A stretch of DNA of 64,000 nt from Halorubrum trapanicum (GCF_017873555.1 NZ_JAGGKE010000003.1:248001-312000); one strand, 5' to 3'; counted from the stretch's first letter, positions 53,741 to 62,603 are shown. Numbers and translations: made by a program. Notes: generated by a model from the sequence alone, not told the origin.

Positions 53741-54115
53741 ATGTCAGCGCTACGCGACGCGCTCCGGGACCTCCCGGACGCGGTGTTTGCGGACTTACTC
53801 GAGTCCGACGAGGGGTACGTCCTCGTCGTCGACCTCCCGGGCGCGACCGCCGAGACCACCGAGGTCCTCGTCGAGGACGGGCGCATCGACATCGAGGGGC
53901 GCCGCGAGAAGGCCGTCCCCGAGGGGTTCGAGTACGTCCGCGAGGACCGCCCGCTGTTCCTCGACGCGGAGCTCCCGCTCCCGAGCGACGCCGACGGCGC
54001 GGGCGCGGACGCCGAGATCGACCGCGGCGTCCTCGAGATCGCCCTCCCGAAGCGAGATCGGGACGTCTCCCGGACTATCCCCGTCGACGACGCGGACGAC
54101 GAGGGCGACGCCTGA
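53741..54115 (+). CDS. Hsp20 family small heat-shock protein
   Basis: This 124-residue protein has ESDEGYVLVVDLPGATAETTEVLVEDGRIDIEGRREKAVPEGFEYVREDRPLFLDAELPLP, a standard alpha-crystallin domain, and ends GVLEIALPKRD. The N-terminal arm (LRDALRDLPDAVFADLLE) is short. It is 3 bases before the UbiB-like gene, so the two are an operon. A CTTTTTC box lies ~27 bases upstream. Confidence 0.85.
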   Translation: MSALRDALRDLPDAVFADLLESDEGYVLVVDLPGATAETTEVLVEDGRIDIEGRREKAVPEGFEYVREDRPLFLDAELPLPSDADGAGADAEIDRGVLEIALPKRDRDVSRTIPVDDADDEGDA

Positions 54116-54118
54116 CGG

Positions 54119-55792
54119 GTGGTCACGCTGGTCAACCTTCGCGCCTACTGGCGGTTCCTCGTCGTCCTGCGGCAGTTCTCGCCGCTCATCGTCGCCTACT
54201 GGCGTGACAGCCGGCGCTACTTCCTGTTCGGCGGGAGCCGCGAGGTCGACGCCGAGACCCAGCGCGAGCGCGCCGCGGTGCTGCTCGACATCCTGCTCAC
54301 CCTCGGCCCGACGTTCATCAAGCTCGGGCAGATCCTCTCGACGCGGCCCGACATCCTGCCGCCCGCGTACATCGACGTGTTGGAGGGACTCCAGGACGAC
54401 GTGCCGCCCGCGCCGTGGGAGGAGTCGAAGGTCGTCCTCGAATCCGAGTTCGGCCCGGTCGACGAGACGTTCGACGACTTCGACCGCGACCCGATAAGCG
54501 GCGCGAGCCTCGGGCAGGTGTACACCGCGGAGTACGAGGGGAATCCGGTCGCGGTGAAGGTGCGCCGCCCGGGGATCGAGTCGCTCGTCGAGGCCGACCT
54601 CCGGACGATCCGCTGGTCGATCCCGCTCGTCAAGCGGTTCACCGGCGCGGGTCGGGCGTTCTCGCTGGAGAACCTCGCGGACGAGTTCGCGAAGACGATC
54701 CGCGAGGAGATGGACTACGACCGCGAGCGGACGATGCTCGAGGAGATCCGCGGCAACTTCGCCGGCGAGGACCGGATCCGGATCCCGGAGACGTACGAGT
54801 CGGTCTCCGGGCCGCGCGTGCTCACGATGGAGTACGTCCCGGGCACGAAGATCAGCGACATCGACGCCCTCGACGAGGCGGGCCACGACCGGACGGCGGT
54901 CGCGGAGACGCTTCAGGAGGTGTACCTCCAGATGATCATCGAGGACGGCGTGTTCCACGCCGACCCCCACCCGGGGAACCTCGCGGTCGCGGACGACGGG
55001 ACCGTGATATTCTACGACTTCGGGATGGCGGGCCGGGTCGACCCGTTCGTTCAGGAGAAGATCGTCGAGTTCTACGTCGCGGTCGCCAGACAGGACATCG
55101 ACGCCATCCTCGACACGCTGATCTCGATGGGGACGCTCTCGCCGGAGGCCGACCGCGAGGTGATGGGCAACGTGATGGAGCTGGCCATCGCCGACGCCAG
55201 CGGCGAGGACATCGAGCAGTACCAAGTGAACCAGATCATCGAACAGGTGGAGTCGACCATCTACGAGTTCCCGCTGCGGCTCCCGCCGAACCTCGCGTTG
55301 GTCCTCCGGGTCGCCACCGTCGTCGAGGGGGTCTGCGTCACGCTCGACCCCGAGTTCGACTTCATCTCGACGGCGACCGACTACCTCCGCGAGGAGGGGT
55401 ACTACGAGCAGACCGCCCGCGACCTCGCCGAGGACGCCGGCCGGCAGATGCAAAAGACCACCGAGGCGCTGTTCACGGTCCCGCCGAAGGCCGACGAGTT
55501 CCTCGACCGCGCCAACCGCGACGACCTGACCGTCAACGTCGTCTTGGAGGACGAGACGAAGGTGTTAGAGAAGCTCGCGATGCGGATCGCCTACTCCGTG
55601 CTGCTCGCGGTCGGCGTCCTCTCGGCGACGATCCTCTACTCGTTCGCGGAGAACTGGCGGCTCGCGGCGATCGTCCTCGCGTTGGCCGCGCCGCTCGCGA
55701 TCGCCTTATACCGGTCGTTCCGGAAGAAGCGCGGACTCCGCGCGGCGCCCCAGTTCACCAGACAGGGCATGAAGAACCGCCGCGACGACTGA
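54119..55792 (+). CDS. AarF/ABC1/UbiB-family atypical kinase
   Basis: A GTG start gives 557 residues. The KxGQ motif is TFIKLGQILSTRPDILP. The Ala-rich nucleotide loop is SGASLGQVYTAEY, and AVKVRRPG supplies the Lys. The catalytic loop is FHADPHPGNLAV and the metal site YDFGMAGR. Two C-terminal transmembrane helices (SVLLAVGVLSATILYSF and AAIVLALAAPLAIALY) anchor it. UbiB kinases/ATPases support quinone or lipid metabolism. Haloarchaea use menaquinone, so a role in isoprenoid quinone handling is plausible but unproven. Confidence 0.92.
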   Translation: MVTLVNLRAYWRFLVVLRQFSPLIVAYWRDSRRYFLFGGSREVDAETQRERAAVLLDILLTLGPTFIKLGQILSTRPDILPPAYIDVLEGLQDDVPPAPWEESKVVLESEFGPVDETFDDFDRDPISGASLGQVYTAEYEGNPVAVKVRRPGIESLVEADLRTIRWSIPLVKRFTGAGRAFSLENLADEFAKTIREEMDYDRERTMLEEIRGNFAGEDRIRIPETYESVSGPRVLTMEYVPGTKISDIDALDEAGHDRTAVAETLQEVYLQMIIEDGVFHADPHPGNLAVADDGTVIFYDFGMAGRVDPFVQEKIVEFYVAVARQDIDAILDTLISMGTLSPEADREVMGNVMELAIADASGEDIEQYQVNQIIEQVESTIYEFPLRLPPNLALVLRVATVVEGVCVTLDPEFDFISTATDYLREEGYYEQTARDLAEDAGRQMQKTTEALFTVPPKADEFLDRANRDDLTVNVVLEDETKVLEKLAMRIAYSVLLAVGVLSATILYSFAENWRLAAIVLALAAPLAIALYRSFRKKRGLRAAPQFTRQGMKNRRDD

Positions 55793-55870
55793 CTCCGTCC
55801 CCCGCGCCCGACCCCCGGTCGCCCGGCATCCCCGGCACGCCCTCCGCGCGCCGTCCCGGCCGTCGAGGTG

Positions 55871-57019
55871 TCACGCTCCGATGACCTGGATCGGGACCAG
55901 GAGGAAACAGAGCGCGCCGACGGCGAACGTCGCGACGCCGACCGCGAGCCGCGGCAGCCCCAACCCTCCCTCGTCGGTCGGGTCCGCCGGACCGTTGAAC
56001 GCGATCACCGCCGCGAACACGCCCCAGAACGCCCACAGCCCGACCGACTCGTTCAGGCCCAGACCCCGCCAGAAGTGGAGGTAGGCGGCGATTCCGAACA
56101 GCGCGCCGGGGACGAGCGCCGCCACCGTCTCCTGTCGCGGGCCGAGCATCGCTCGGACCATGTGGCCGCCGTCGAGCTGGCCGACCGGGAGGAGGTTCAG
56201 GAGCGTGAAGAACATCCCGACCCAGCCGCCGATCACCACCGGATGGGCGGTGAGTCGCGGGTCGCCGTAGCTCGTCGGCTGGCCGAGAATCCCGGCGATG
56301 AGGTCCAAAAGCGGCGGGTTGTTGAAACGGATCACCGAGCTGGACGAGCTCGCGAGCTCCGCCGGCACCTGAATCGGGTCGAGCGAGAGCCCGATCGCGG
56401 TCACGGCGACCGTCGCGACCAGCCCCGCGATCGGTCCGGCGGCGCCGATGTCGAAGAGGACCTTCCGCGAGGGCATCCGGCCGCGGATGCGGATCACCGC
56501 GCCGAGCGTGCCGAACGGGAAGATGAAGGGGATGACGTACGGCAGCGAGACGGGGACGCCGTGGTACCGACCGGCGGCGTAGTGCCCGAGTTCGTGGGTC
56601 ATCAGCACGCCGAGGACGGCGGCGGTGAACGGCCACGCCTGAAGCAGCGAGAGCGGGTTCGACTGGATCTCCGCGAGCGGGACGTAGTACCAGCCGTACG
56701 CGCCGACGAACAGCGTCGACAGCACGGTCGCCGCGAACATGGCGACGTTCACCCAGGGGATCCCGTCGCGCCCGCGGTCGAACGGGGTCGCGACGACGAC
56801 GTGGCCGCCGTCGACGACCTCGACGTCGACCTCGTAGCCCGCCTCCCGGAAGTGCGGGGTCAGCTTCCGCAACAGCGTCCGCTCCGGGACGTACGACTCG
56901 CCGCGATACCGCACGCGACCGTCCTCGCGCCGGACCTCGTCGATCCGAAAGAACGTCCGGAGCGGCTCCGGACGCGGCGCGCCGTCGCCGGCCGTCGCCG
57001 CGTCCTCGTGTTCTGGCAT
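55871..57019 (-). CDS. Site-2 protease family membrane metalloprotease
   Basis: From the ATG at 57017-57019 there are 382 residues. A cytoplasmic N-domain (~1-85) reads TFFRIDEVRREDGRVRYRGE. The zinc site is VLMTHELGHYAAG (His142, Glu143, His146) and the third ligand is in LLNLLPVGQLDGGH (Asp283). About seven membrane helices. S2P proteases cut membrane-anchored regulators. The reverse-strand TTTATA (57045-57050) 26-31 bases upstream decides this start over the longer frame. Confidence 0.92.
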   Translation of the reverse strand: MPEHEDAATAGDGAPRPEPLRTFFRIDEVRREDGRVRYRGESYVPERTLLRKLTPHFREAGYEVDVEVVDGGHVVVATPFDRGRDGIPWVNVAMFAATVLSTLFVGAYGWYYVPLAEIQSNPLSLLQAWPFTAAVLGVLMTHELGHYAAGRYHGVPVSLPYVIPFIFPFGTLGAVIRIRGRMPSRKVLFDIGAAGPIAGLVATVAVTAIGLSLDPIQVPAELASSSSSVIRFNNPPLLDLIAGILGQPTSYGDPRLTAHPVVIGGWVGMFFTLLNLLPVGQLDGGHMVRAMLGPRQETVAALVPGALFGIAAYLHFWRGLGLNESVGLWAFWGVFAAVIAFNGPADPTDEGGLGLPRLAVGVATFAVGALCFLLVPIQVIGA

Positions 57020-57219
57020 CGCCACGTCGTAACCGGTCGGCGAGTATAAACCCCGCGTCGGCGGACGCGGGAGTCGAAAACCGGTCGGTCGCGAGACCAC
57101 TCACGTGAACTCGGGCGCGCATTGCGGTCCGAAAAGCGCGGGCGGGGACCGAACCGCCGGCCGGGTGCGATGCCGTGAGCCGTGTGCGACGCTGCGGTGT
57201 TCTCGGCGGAGCGAGACGC

Positions 57220-57480
57220 TCAGGCGGGTTCGACGCGCCAGGTCGTCGCGCCCGTGTACGACCACTTCTCGACCGTTAGCTCCGTCGCGGAGTCGCGGAG
57301 CTTCACCATCAGGGCACCGATCTCCTTCGGGGAGAGGTCGACGTCCTCCGAGATGAACTTCCCTTTGAAGTACATCTCGCCGTCCTGGGCGCGGTCGAGC
57401 AGGTACTCCTTCAGCCGCTCTTCCTTGCTGCGGTCGTCGTTCGCGCTCGCGTTCGTGGAGGGGTTCGCAGTCGCGCTCAT
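57220..57480 (-). CDS. Small winged-helix-like haloarchaeal protein (DUF7123-like)
   Basis: From the ATG at 57478-57480 there are 86 residues. After an Asn/Ala/Ser-rich start, EERLKEYLLDRAQDGEMYFKGKFISEDVDLSPKEIGALMVKLRDSATELTVEKWSYTGATTWRVEPA has the helix-helix-helix-wing pattern of a small DNA-binding domain. I recall it as a conserved haloarchaeal family (DUF7123). Its promoter is overlapped by a palindrome, suggesting autoregulation. An ATG 12 bases upstream (57490-57492) is also possible. Confidence 0.75.
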   Translation of the reverse strand: MSATANPSTNASANDDRSKEERLKEYLLDRAQDGEMYFKGKFISEDVDLSPKEIGALMVKLRDSATELTVEKWSYTGATTWRVEPA

Positions 57481-57506
57481 GGTACACCTCACGCTTGCCG
57501 CCGGAG

Positions 57507-57526
57507 GGTGTTATAAAGGTAACACC
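57507..57526 (-). promoter_or_regulatory. Palindromic operator over the TATA box
   Basis: GGTGTTA (57507-57513) and TAACACC (57520-57526) form a perfect 7-bp inverted repeat with a 6-base spacer that contains the reverse-strand TTTATAA box. A protein bound here would compete with TBP. The small winged-helix protein it drives is the first candidate. Confidence 0.6.
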
Positions 57527-57530
57527 GTTG

Positions 57531-57824
57531 GGTGACGTTCAGGGGGTTTCAGGGCGTTTCACCCGGCCGCCCGAGCTAAAACGTGTCTGACGGACTCTTC
57601 ATAACGATTCTAAAACGGCTTAGATGTTTTATAATCTGTTTTGAGGGCGTTTCTTACTGGTAACCACTCGGTAAGCGAGTCGGCCGATTTTCCGCCGCTC
57701 GACGAAATAACCGGTAAAAATATCTTGTTTCGAACGCGTCGGAGCGCCCTCGGACCCATCGCGCGGTCCCTCCCCGGACCGTCCGGCACTGTGATCGAGC
57801 GCCCGGATCCGCCCCCGGGGACCG
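57531..57824. other. AT-rich intergenic region upstream of the DUF7123-like gene
   Basis: No gene seen. It is notably AT-rich for this genome. AGGGCGTTTC occurs at 57551-57560 and again at 57643-57652. Several promoter-like boxes (TTTTATAATC near 57628; AAATATCTTG near 57717) lie in it. It may serve an undetected short RNA or extended control of the flanking gene. Confidence 0.45.
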
Positions 57825-58712
57825 TCAGTCGCGCCGGTGGACCCAGAACGTCTCCGACTCCGTCGCCTCCTTCTTGAATATCGGCACCTCGTCTTTCAGC
57901 CGGTCGATCCCGTCCTCGACCGCCCGGAACGCCTCTCGGCGGTGACCGGCGAGCACGACGACGAACACGATGTCCTCGCCCGCTTCGATCACGCCGGTCC
58001 GGTGGTGCATCCGCACGTCGAAGACGCCGTCGCGCTCCGCGAGCTCGTCGGCGACGGCGTTCATCCGCTCTTCGGCGACCCCCTCGTACTTCTCGAACGC
58101 GAGGTGCGTCGTCCGGTCGTCGTCCGGGCTGTCGCGGGCGCGGACCCGACCCGTGAACGTGGCGATCGCGCCGGACCGCTCCGCGTCCGCCGACGCCTCG
58201 ACGCGGCGCACCAGCGTCTCACGAGTGATCCACGGCTCCGACCCGTCGAGGTCGGCGACGAGGCCGTCGAGGTCGATCGTGTCGGGGGAATCGGCGGTCG
58301 CGAGAATCGTCCCCGGAACGCTCTCGGGGTCCGGGTCCTCGCCGAGGAGGACCGCGGGCACGCGCAGCCGCGACTCGCCGACCGCCAGCAGGTAGTCGTG
58401 GTCCGGGGCGATCCCGTCGAGCAGGTCGTCGAACCCGTCGACGCTCCCCCGACCGCGCCAGTTCCCGGCCGCGTCGAACGCGATCGCGGTGTCGGCGTCG
58501 GGACGCCGTACCGGGTCGGCGACCCCGACGTCGACGCTCCCCCCGTCGGCGGCCGGATCGCTCGGTTCCGGTTCGTCCGGCTCCGGTCCGCCCCGGTGTC
58601 CGCCGCCCGAGTCGCCGTCGCGCTCCACGACGGCGACTCGGCCGTCGAGCCGCGCCGCGAGCCGCCGCGCCAGCGCCGGGGCACCGTCGCCGACGATCGA
58701 TATCGGTCGCAT
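57825..58712 (-). CDS. moaE: MobB-like/MoaE fusion: molybdopterin synthase catalytic subunit
   Basis: This 295-residue protein has a C-terminal MoaE domain from ~150: GAIATFTGRVRARDS, LAFEKYEGVAEERMN, RMHHRTGVIEAGEDIVFVVVLAGHRREAF and PIFKKEATESETFWVH with the catalytic lysines. The N-terminal ~140 residues resemble MobB, but the P-loop is lost (SIVGDGAPALARRL has no GKT/S). MoaE with MoaD adds the dithiolene sulfurs of molybdopterin. The N-domain may have a structural or regulatory role only. Solo gene, divergent from pyrH. Confidence 0.85.
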   Translation of the reverse strand: MRPISIVGDGAPALARRLAARLDGRVAVVERDGDSGGGHRGGPEPDEPEPSDPAADGGSVDVGVADPVRRPDADTAIAFDAAGNWRGRGSVDGFDDLLDGIAPDHDYLLAVGESRLRVPAVLLGEDPDPESVPGTILATADSPDTIDLDGLVADLDGSEPWITRETLVRRVEASADAERSGAIATFTGRVRARDSPDDDRTTHLAFEKYEGVAEERMNAVADELAERDGVFDVRMHHRTGVIEAGEDIVFVVVLAGHRREAFRAVEDGIDRLKDEVPIFKKEATESETFWVHRRD

Positions 58713-58814
58713 ACCGGAGAGCGGGACGCGACCGGCTTAGGCGTTTCCCGGCCGACCCGTCGGTTCCGAACCGCGTCCCGATGGCCGGCTCCGCCGCGTC
58801 CGGGCTTGGCAATC

Positions 58815-58820
58815 CTTAAG
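58815..58820 (+). promoter_or_regulatory. TATA-like box for pyrH-lysS operon
   Basis: CTTAAG lies 26-31 bases before the pyrH ATG, consistent with a leaderless transcript. Confidence 0.55.
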
Positions 58821-58845
58821 ACCGCGACAGGGGTACTCGTCGGCA

Positions 58846-59565
58846 ATGAGAGTCGTCGTTTCTATCGGGGGGAGCGTGCTCGCGCCGGACCTCGACCCCG
58901 AGCGCGTGGCCGCGTACGCCGAGGCGATCGAACGGCTGGTCACCGACGGCTGCGAGGTGGGGGTCGTCGTCGGCGGCGGCGGCGTCGCCCGCGAGTACAT
59001 CGAGACGGCCCGCGAGATCGGGGCCAACGAGGTGGAGCTCGACCGGCTCGGCATCGGGACCACCCGGCTCAACGCCCGGCTGCTGATCGCCGCGCTCGGC
59101 GACCGCGCGAACCTCGCGCCCGCGACCGACTACGAGGATGCCGGCGCGGCGCTCCGCCGAAACGAGGTGGCGGTGATGGGCGGCGTCACCCCGGGGCAGA
59201 CGACGGACGCGGTCGCTGCCGCGTTCGCCGAGTCGGTCGACGCCGACCTGCTCGTGTACGCCACGAGCGCCGACGGCGTGTACGACGCCGACCCCAACGC
59301 CGACGCCGACGCGACCCAGTTCGCGTCGCTGTCCCCGGCCGAACTCGTCGATATCGTCCTCCCGATGAGCCGGAACGCGGGCGCGTCCGCGCCCGTTGAC
59401 CTGCTCGCCGCGAAGCTGATCGACCGGGCCGGGATCCGGTCGGTCGTGCTCGACGGGACCGACCCGACCGCCGTCGTCGACGCCGTGTTGCGCGGCGACC
59501 ACACCGGGACCGACGTGGTTCCGGTCGGCGGCGACGAACCGAGCTACTGGACGGAGGAGCGATGA
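58846..59565 (+). CDS. pyrH: UMP kinase (archaeal type)
   Basis: This 239-residue amino-acid-kinase-fold protein has VVVSIGGSVLAPDLDPERVAAYA, VGVVVGGGGVAREYI, DRLGIGTTRLNARLLI, VMGGVTPGQTTDAVAA and YATSADGVYDADPN. These are the archaeal PyrH motifs. It makes UDP from UMP and ATP. Its stop overlaps the lysS ATG (ATGA). Confidence 0.95.
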   Translation: MRVVVSIGGSVLAPDLDPERVAAYAEAIERLVTDGCEVGVVVGGGGVAREYIETAREIGANEVELDRLGIGTTRLNARLLIAALGDRANLAPATDYEDAGAALRRNEVAVMGGVTPGQTTDAVAAAFAESVDADLLVYATSADGVYDADPNADADATQFASLSPAELVDIVLPMSRNAGASAPVDLLAAKLIDRAGIRSVVLDGTDPTAVVDAVLRGDHTGTDVVPVGGDEPSYWTEER

Positions 59566-61337
59566 ACGCGGACGGCGCGCCCGACGAGGCGACCGGGTCC
59601 GCGAGCGACGACGCGTCCGCCGCGACCGCAGACGCGTCCACCGCTCCCGACGCCGACTCCCCGCACATCCTCTCCGAGGGATCCGCGCTCGACGACGAGG
59701 AGGGCGTCGCCGCCGAGGCGGACGAGACGTTCCACGCCTTCTGGGCCGACGTCGTCGCCGACGAGGTCGAATCCCGAGACCCCGACGAGCCGATCGTGAT
59801 CAAGGGCGGCGTCTCGCCCTCGGGGGTCGCGCACCTCGGCAACTTCAACGAGATCATGCGCGGCTACTTCGTCGCCGAGGTGCTGCGCGACCGCGGCCAC
59901 GAGGTCCGGCAGGTGTTCACCTCCGACGACAAGGATCCGCTCCGGAAGGTCCCGCGCAAGCTGGCGAACGCGGACGGCGAGATCGTCGGGCTGGGCGAGG
60001 TCGACGCGGGCGCGCTCGGCCGCAACCTCGGGAAGCCGTACACGTCTATCCCGGACCCGTTCGGGGAGAGCGAGTCGTACGCGGCCCACTTCGCGGGCCT
60101 GCTGAAGGCCGACGCCGACCGTCTGAACGTCCCCGTCGAGATGCTCTCGAACACCGATCTGTACGCCGACGGCGCGTTCGACGACGCGATCCGGACCGTC
60201 CTCTCCGACGTCGACCGCGTCCGCGAGGTGCTCTCGCCGTACCAGGACAAGGTCGACGACGAGTACGTCCCCTTCAACCCGGTTTGTTCGGAGTGCGGCA
60301 AGGTGACGGAGACGGTGACGGCGATAGACCTCGAAAGCGAGACCGTCGAGTACGTCTGTACCGACATGGACGCCGGCGGCACCACCATCGAGGGGTGCGG
60401 CCACGAGGGCACCGCGACGTTCCGCGAGGGGAAGCTCCCGTGGCGGCTGGAGTGGCCCGCCCAGTGGGGCGTCCTCGGCGTCGACTTCGAGCCGTTCGGG
60501 AAGGACCACGCCGAGGGGTCGTGGCCCTCCGGGGTCGACGTCGCGCGGAACGTCTTCGGCGAGGAGCCGCCAGTGCCGATGGTGTACGAGTGGTTCACGC
60601 TCAACGGCGAGGCGTTCTCCTCCTCCGAGGGCAACGTCGTCACGGTCCAGGAGCTGCTTGAGCTGATCGAACCCGAGGTGTTGCGCTACTTCTTCGCGCT
60701 CCACCCGAAGAAGGCCCGCGACCTGAACGTCGAGCGGCTCGACCAGCTGGTCGACCGCTTCGACCGGTTCGAGCGCGCCTACTTCGGCGAGGTCGACGAC
60801 GAGGACCTCACCGCCTTCGCCGAGCGCGCCTACCCGTTCGTCGTCGGCCGGCCCGACGACCCGCCGGCGGAGAAGCCGATCCGGCTCCCGTACACGTTCG
60901 CGGCGGTCCTCGGGATGGTGGACGACCCCGACTTCCGCGAGCGCCTCGCCCGCGACGAGGGGCACATCCCCGACGACGCCGACGACGACGCGGTCGACGC
61001 CGCGCTCGCCCGCGTGGAGCAGGCCCGGAACTGGGCCGAGCGGACCGAAAACGAGTACGACTACCGACTCCAGACCGACCTCCCGGCGGTCGAATTCGAC
61101 GAGGACGTCGCGGCCGCGCTCGACGACCTCGCCGACTTCGTCGCGGCCGGCCACGACGGCGAGGAGATTCAGGGGGCGATGTACGAGACGGCCCGCGAGT
61201 ACGACGTCGAGGTGAGCGACTTCTTCGCTGCCGGCTACCGCCTGTTCTTCGACGACACGCAGGGACCGCGGCTCGGGGAGTTCCTCGGCGAACTGGAGCG
61301 CGACTACGTCGTCAGCCGACTCCGGCGGGAGGCGTAG
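59562..61337 (+). CDS. lysS: Lysyl-tRNA synthetase, class I
   Basis: This 591-residue class I synthetase has the HIGH-type motif VAHLGNFNE and the KMSKS-type FSSSEGNVV. A zinc-binding insert has CSECGK and CGHEG. The C-terminal alpha-helix cage ends SRLRREA. Class I LysRS is typical of many archaea, while most bacteria use class II. The first ~55 residues are a low-complexity Asp/Ala/Ser extension not part of the catalytic fold. Coupled to pyrH by ATGA and abutting the next small gene. Confidence 0.95.
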   Translation: MNADGAPDEATGSASDDASAATADASTAPDADSPHILSEGSALDDEEGVAAEADETFHAFWADVVADEVESRDPDEPIVIKGGVSPSGVAHLGNFNEIMRGYFVAEVLRDRGHEVRQVFTSDDKDPLRKVPRKLANADGEIVGLGEVDAGALGRNLGKPYTSIPDPFGESESYAAHFAGLLKADADRLNVPVEMLSNTDLYADGAFDDAIRTVLSDVDRVREVLSPYQDKVDDEYVPFNPVCSECGKVTETVTAIDLESETVEYVCTDMDAGGTTIEGCGHEGTATFREGKLPWRLEWPAQWGVLGVDFEPFGKDHAEGSWPSGVDVARNVFGEEPPVPMVYEWFTLNGEAFSSSEGNVVTVQELLELIEPEVLRYFFALHPKKARDLNVERLDQLVDRFDRFERAYFGEVDDEDLTAFAERAYPFVVGRPDDPPAEKPIRLPYTFAAVLGMVDDPDFRERLARDEGHIPDDADDDAVDAALARVEQARNWAERTENEYDYRLQTDLPAVEFDEDVAAALDDLADFVAAGHDGEEIQGAMYETAREYDVEVSDFFAAGYRLFFDDTQGPRLGEFLGELERDYVVSRLRREA

Positions 61338-61592
61338 ATGGCCGACGACCGTTCGCTCGACGACTTCGCCGCGCCGGACGAGACGGACGCCGACTCCGAC
61401 GCCGCGAACGACGGGGGAGCCGACGGCGATTCGTCCCCCGCCCGCTCGGACGACGCGGACGGCGTCGAACCCGCGGTCGCCACCTCGACGTGGCACGCCG
61501 ACGGCGCGGCGTGCGACCGGTGCGGTGAGCGGGCCGAGCGCCGCTGGCGCGACGGCGACGCCCTCGTCTGTGCGGACTGCGCCTCGTGGTGA
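61338..61592 (+). CDS. Small zinc-ribbon protein (DUF7573-like)
   Basis: This 84-residue protein has an acidic disordered N-terminal half and a C-terminal zinc ribbon: CDRCGERAERRWRDGDALVCADCASW (four Cys). The family is common in haloarchaea directly downstream of lysS-type or unrelated genes, with no known function. It follows the lysS stop without a gap, so it belongs to the same transcript. Confidence 0.75.
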   Translation: MADDRSLDDFAAPDETDADSDAANDGGADGDSSPARSDDADGVEPAVATSTWHADGAACDRCGERAERRWRDGDALVCADCASW

Positions 61593-61700
61593 TCCCGTCA
61601 CCGCTGCGATCGCGCCGGCGTCCGGCGGTCAAAGCTTAAGACACCGGCCGTCGAGGTGTTCCGTGCGAGGGAGATTCATTGGGTGCTAAATTAAATATAA

Positions 61701-62603
61701 ATGAACTGTAATTCGGAACCCATCTACGCTTGGTCGGCGACCGCTCTCACGGCGGCGTACCTCTGCGTCGGGGCGCTGTTCGCGGCCGCGGTCGACCTCG
61801 CGGTCGCGTCCGCGGGCGGCTCCGCGGTCGGGTGGACGCCGACCCGCCTCGTCGGCGATTGGCTGTTGGTTGCCGGGTCCGGCGGGATCCTCTACGGCGC
61901 GGTCACGTACCATCGCCGACGAGCGGAGACCGCTCGCCGAGACCTCGAAACCTCCAACCAGCAGCTACAGGTGTTGAGTCGGGTGTTCCGACACAACGTG
62001 CGCAACGACCTCAACGTGATCCAGGGGTACACCGACCTCTTGGCAGACCGGGTGGACGACGACCGGAGCCAGCGGTGTCTGGAGACGATCCGGCGGACGA
62101 CCGACGACGTCGTCGCGATCAGCGAGAAGCTTCGGGTGATCGAGGACGCGTCGCCCGAACCGCCGGACGGTCGCGTCGACCTCGTCGACGCGGTCCACGA
62201 GGCGGTCGGCGTCGTCGACGCCGACGGGGCCGCGGTCACCGTCGAGACCCCCTCGGAGGCGTGGATCCGCGCGGACGACTCCGTCGAGTTCCCCATCCGC
62301 GAGGTGTTCGAGAACGCGGTCACCCACAACGACGGCGCGGCGCGACGCGTGGAGGCGACGATCCGCGAGAACGGGACGACCACCTGCCTGGAGGTTACCG
62401 ACAACGGACCGGGGATCCCCCCGGACGAGCGCGCGGTGTTACAGGCCGAAGAGGAGACACCGCTCTCGCACGCGAGCAGCATCGGGCTGTGGCTCGTCAA
62501 GTGGATGTGCGAGACGCAGGGCGGTTCCGTCCAGTTCGACGCGAGCGACGACGGCACCACGGTTCGACTCCGGTTCGAGTCGGCGGCGCCGCCCGCCACC
62601 TGA
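61701..62603 (+). CDS. Membrane sensor histidine kinase
   Basis: This 300-residue protein has two transmembrane helices (SATALTAAYLCVGALFAAAVDLAV and GDWLLVAGSGGILYGAVTY) and a short coiled-coil linker. The HisKA motif is VFRHNVRNDLNVIQGY and the HATPase domain has FENAVTHND (N box), VTDNGPGIPPDE (G1) and SSIGLWLVKWM (G2). The H-box form HNVRNDLN is the common haloarchaeal type. No sensor PAS domain and no receiver gene is next door. The signal is unknown. AT-rich sequence sits just before the ATG. Confidence 0.88.
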   Translation: MNCNSEPIYAWSATALTAAYLCVGALFAAAVDLAVASAGGSAVGWTPTRLVGDWLLVAGSGGILYGAVTYHRRRAETARRDLETSNQQLQVLSRVFRHNVRNDLNVIQGYTDLLADRVDDDRSQRCLETIRRTTDDVVAISEKLRVIEDASPEPPDGRVDLVDAVHEAVGVVDADGAAVTVETPSEAWIRADDSVEFPIREVFENAVTHNDGAARRVEATIRENGTTTCLEVTDNGPGIPPDERAVLQAEEETPLSHASSIGLWLVKWMCETQGGSVQFDASDDGTTVRLRFESAAPPAT

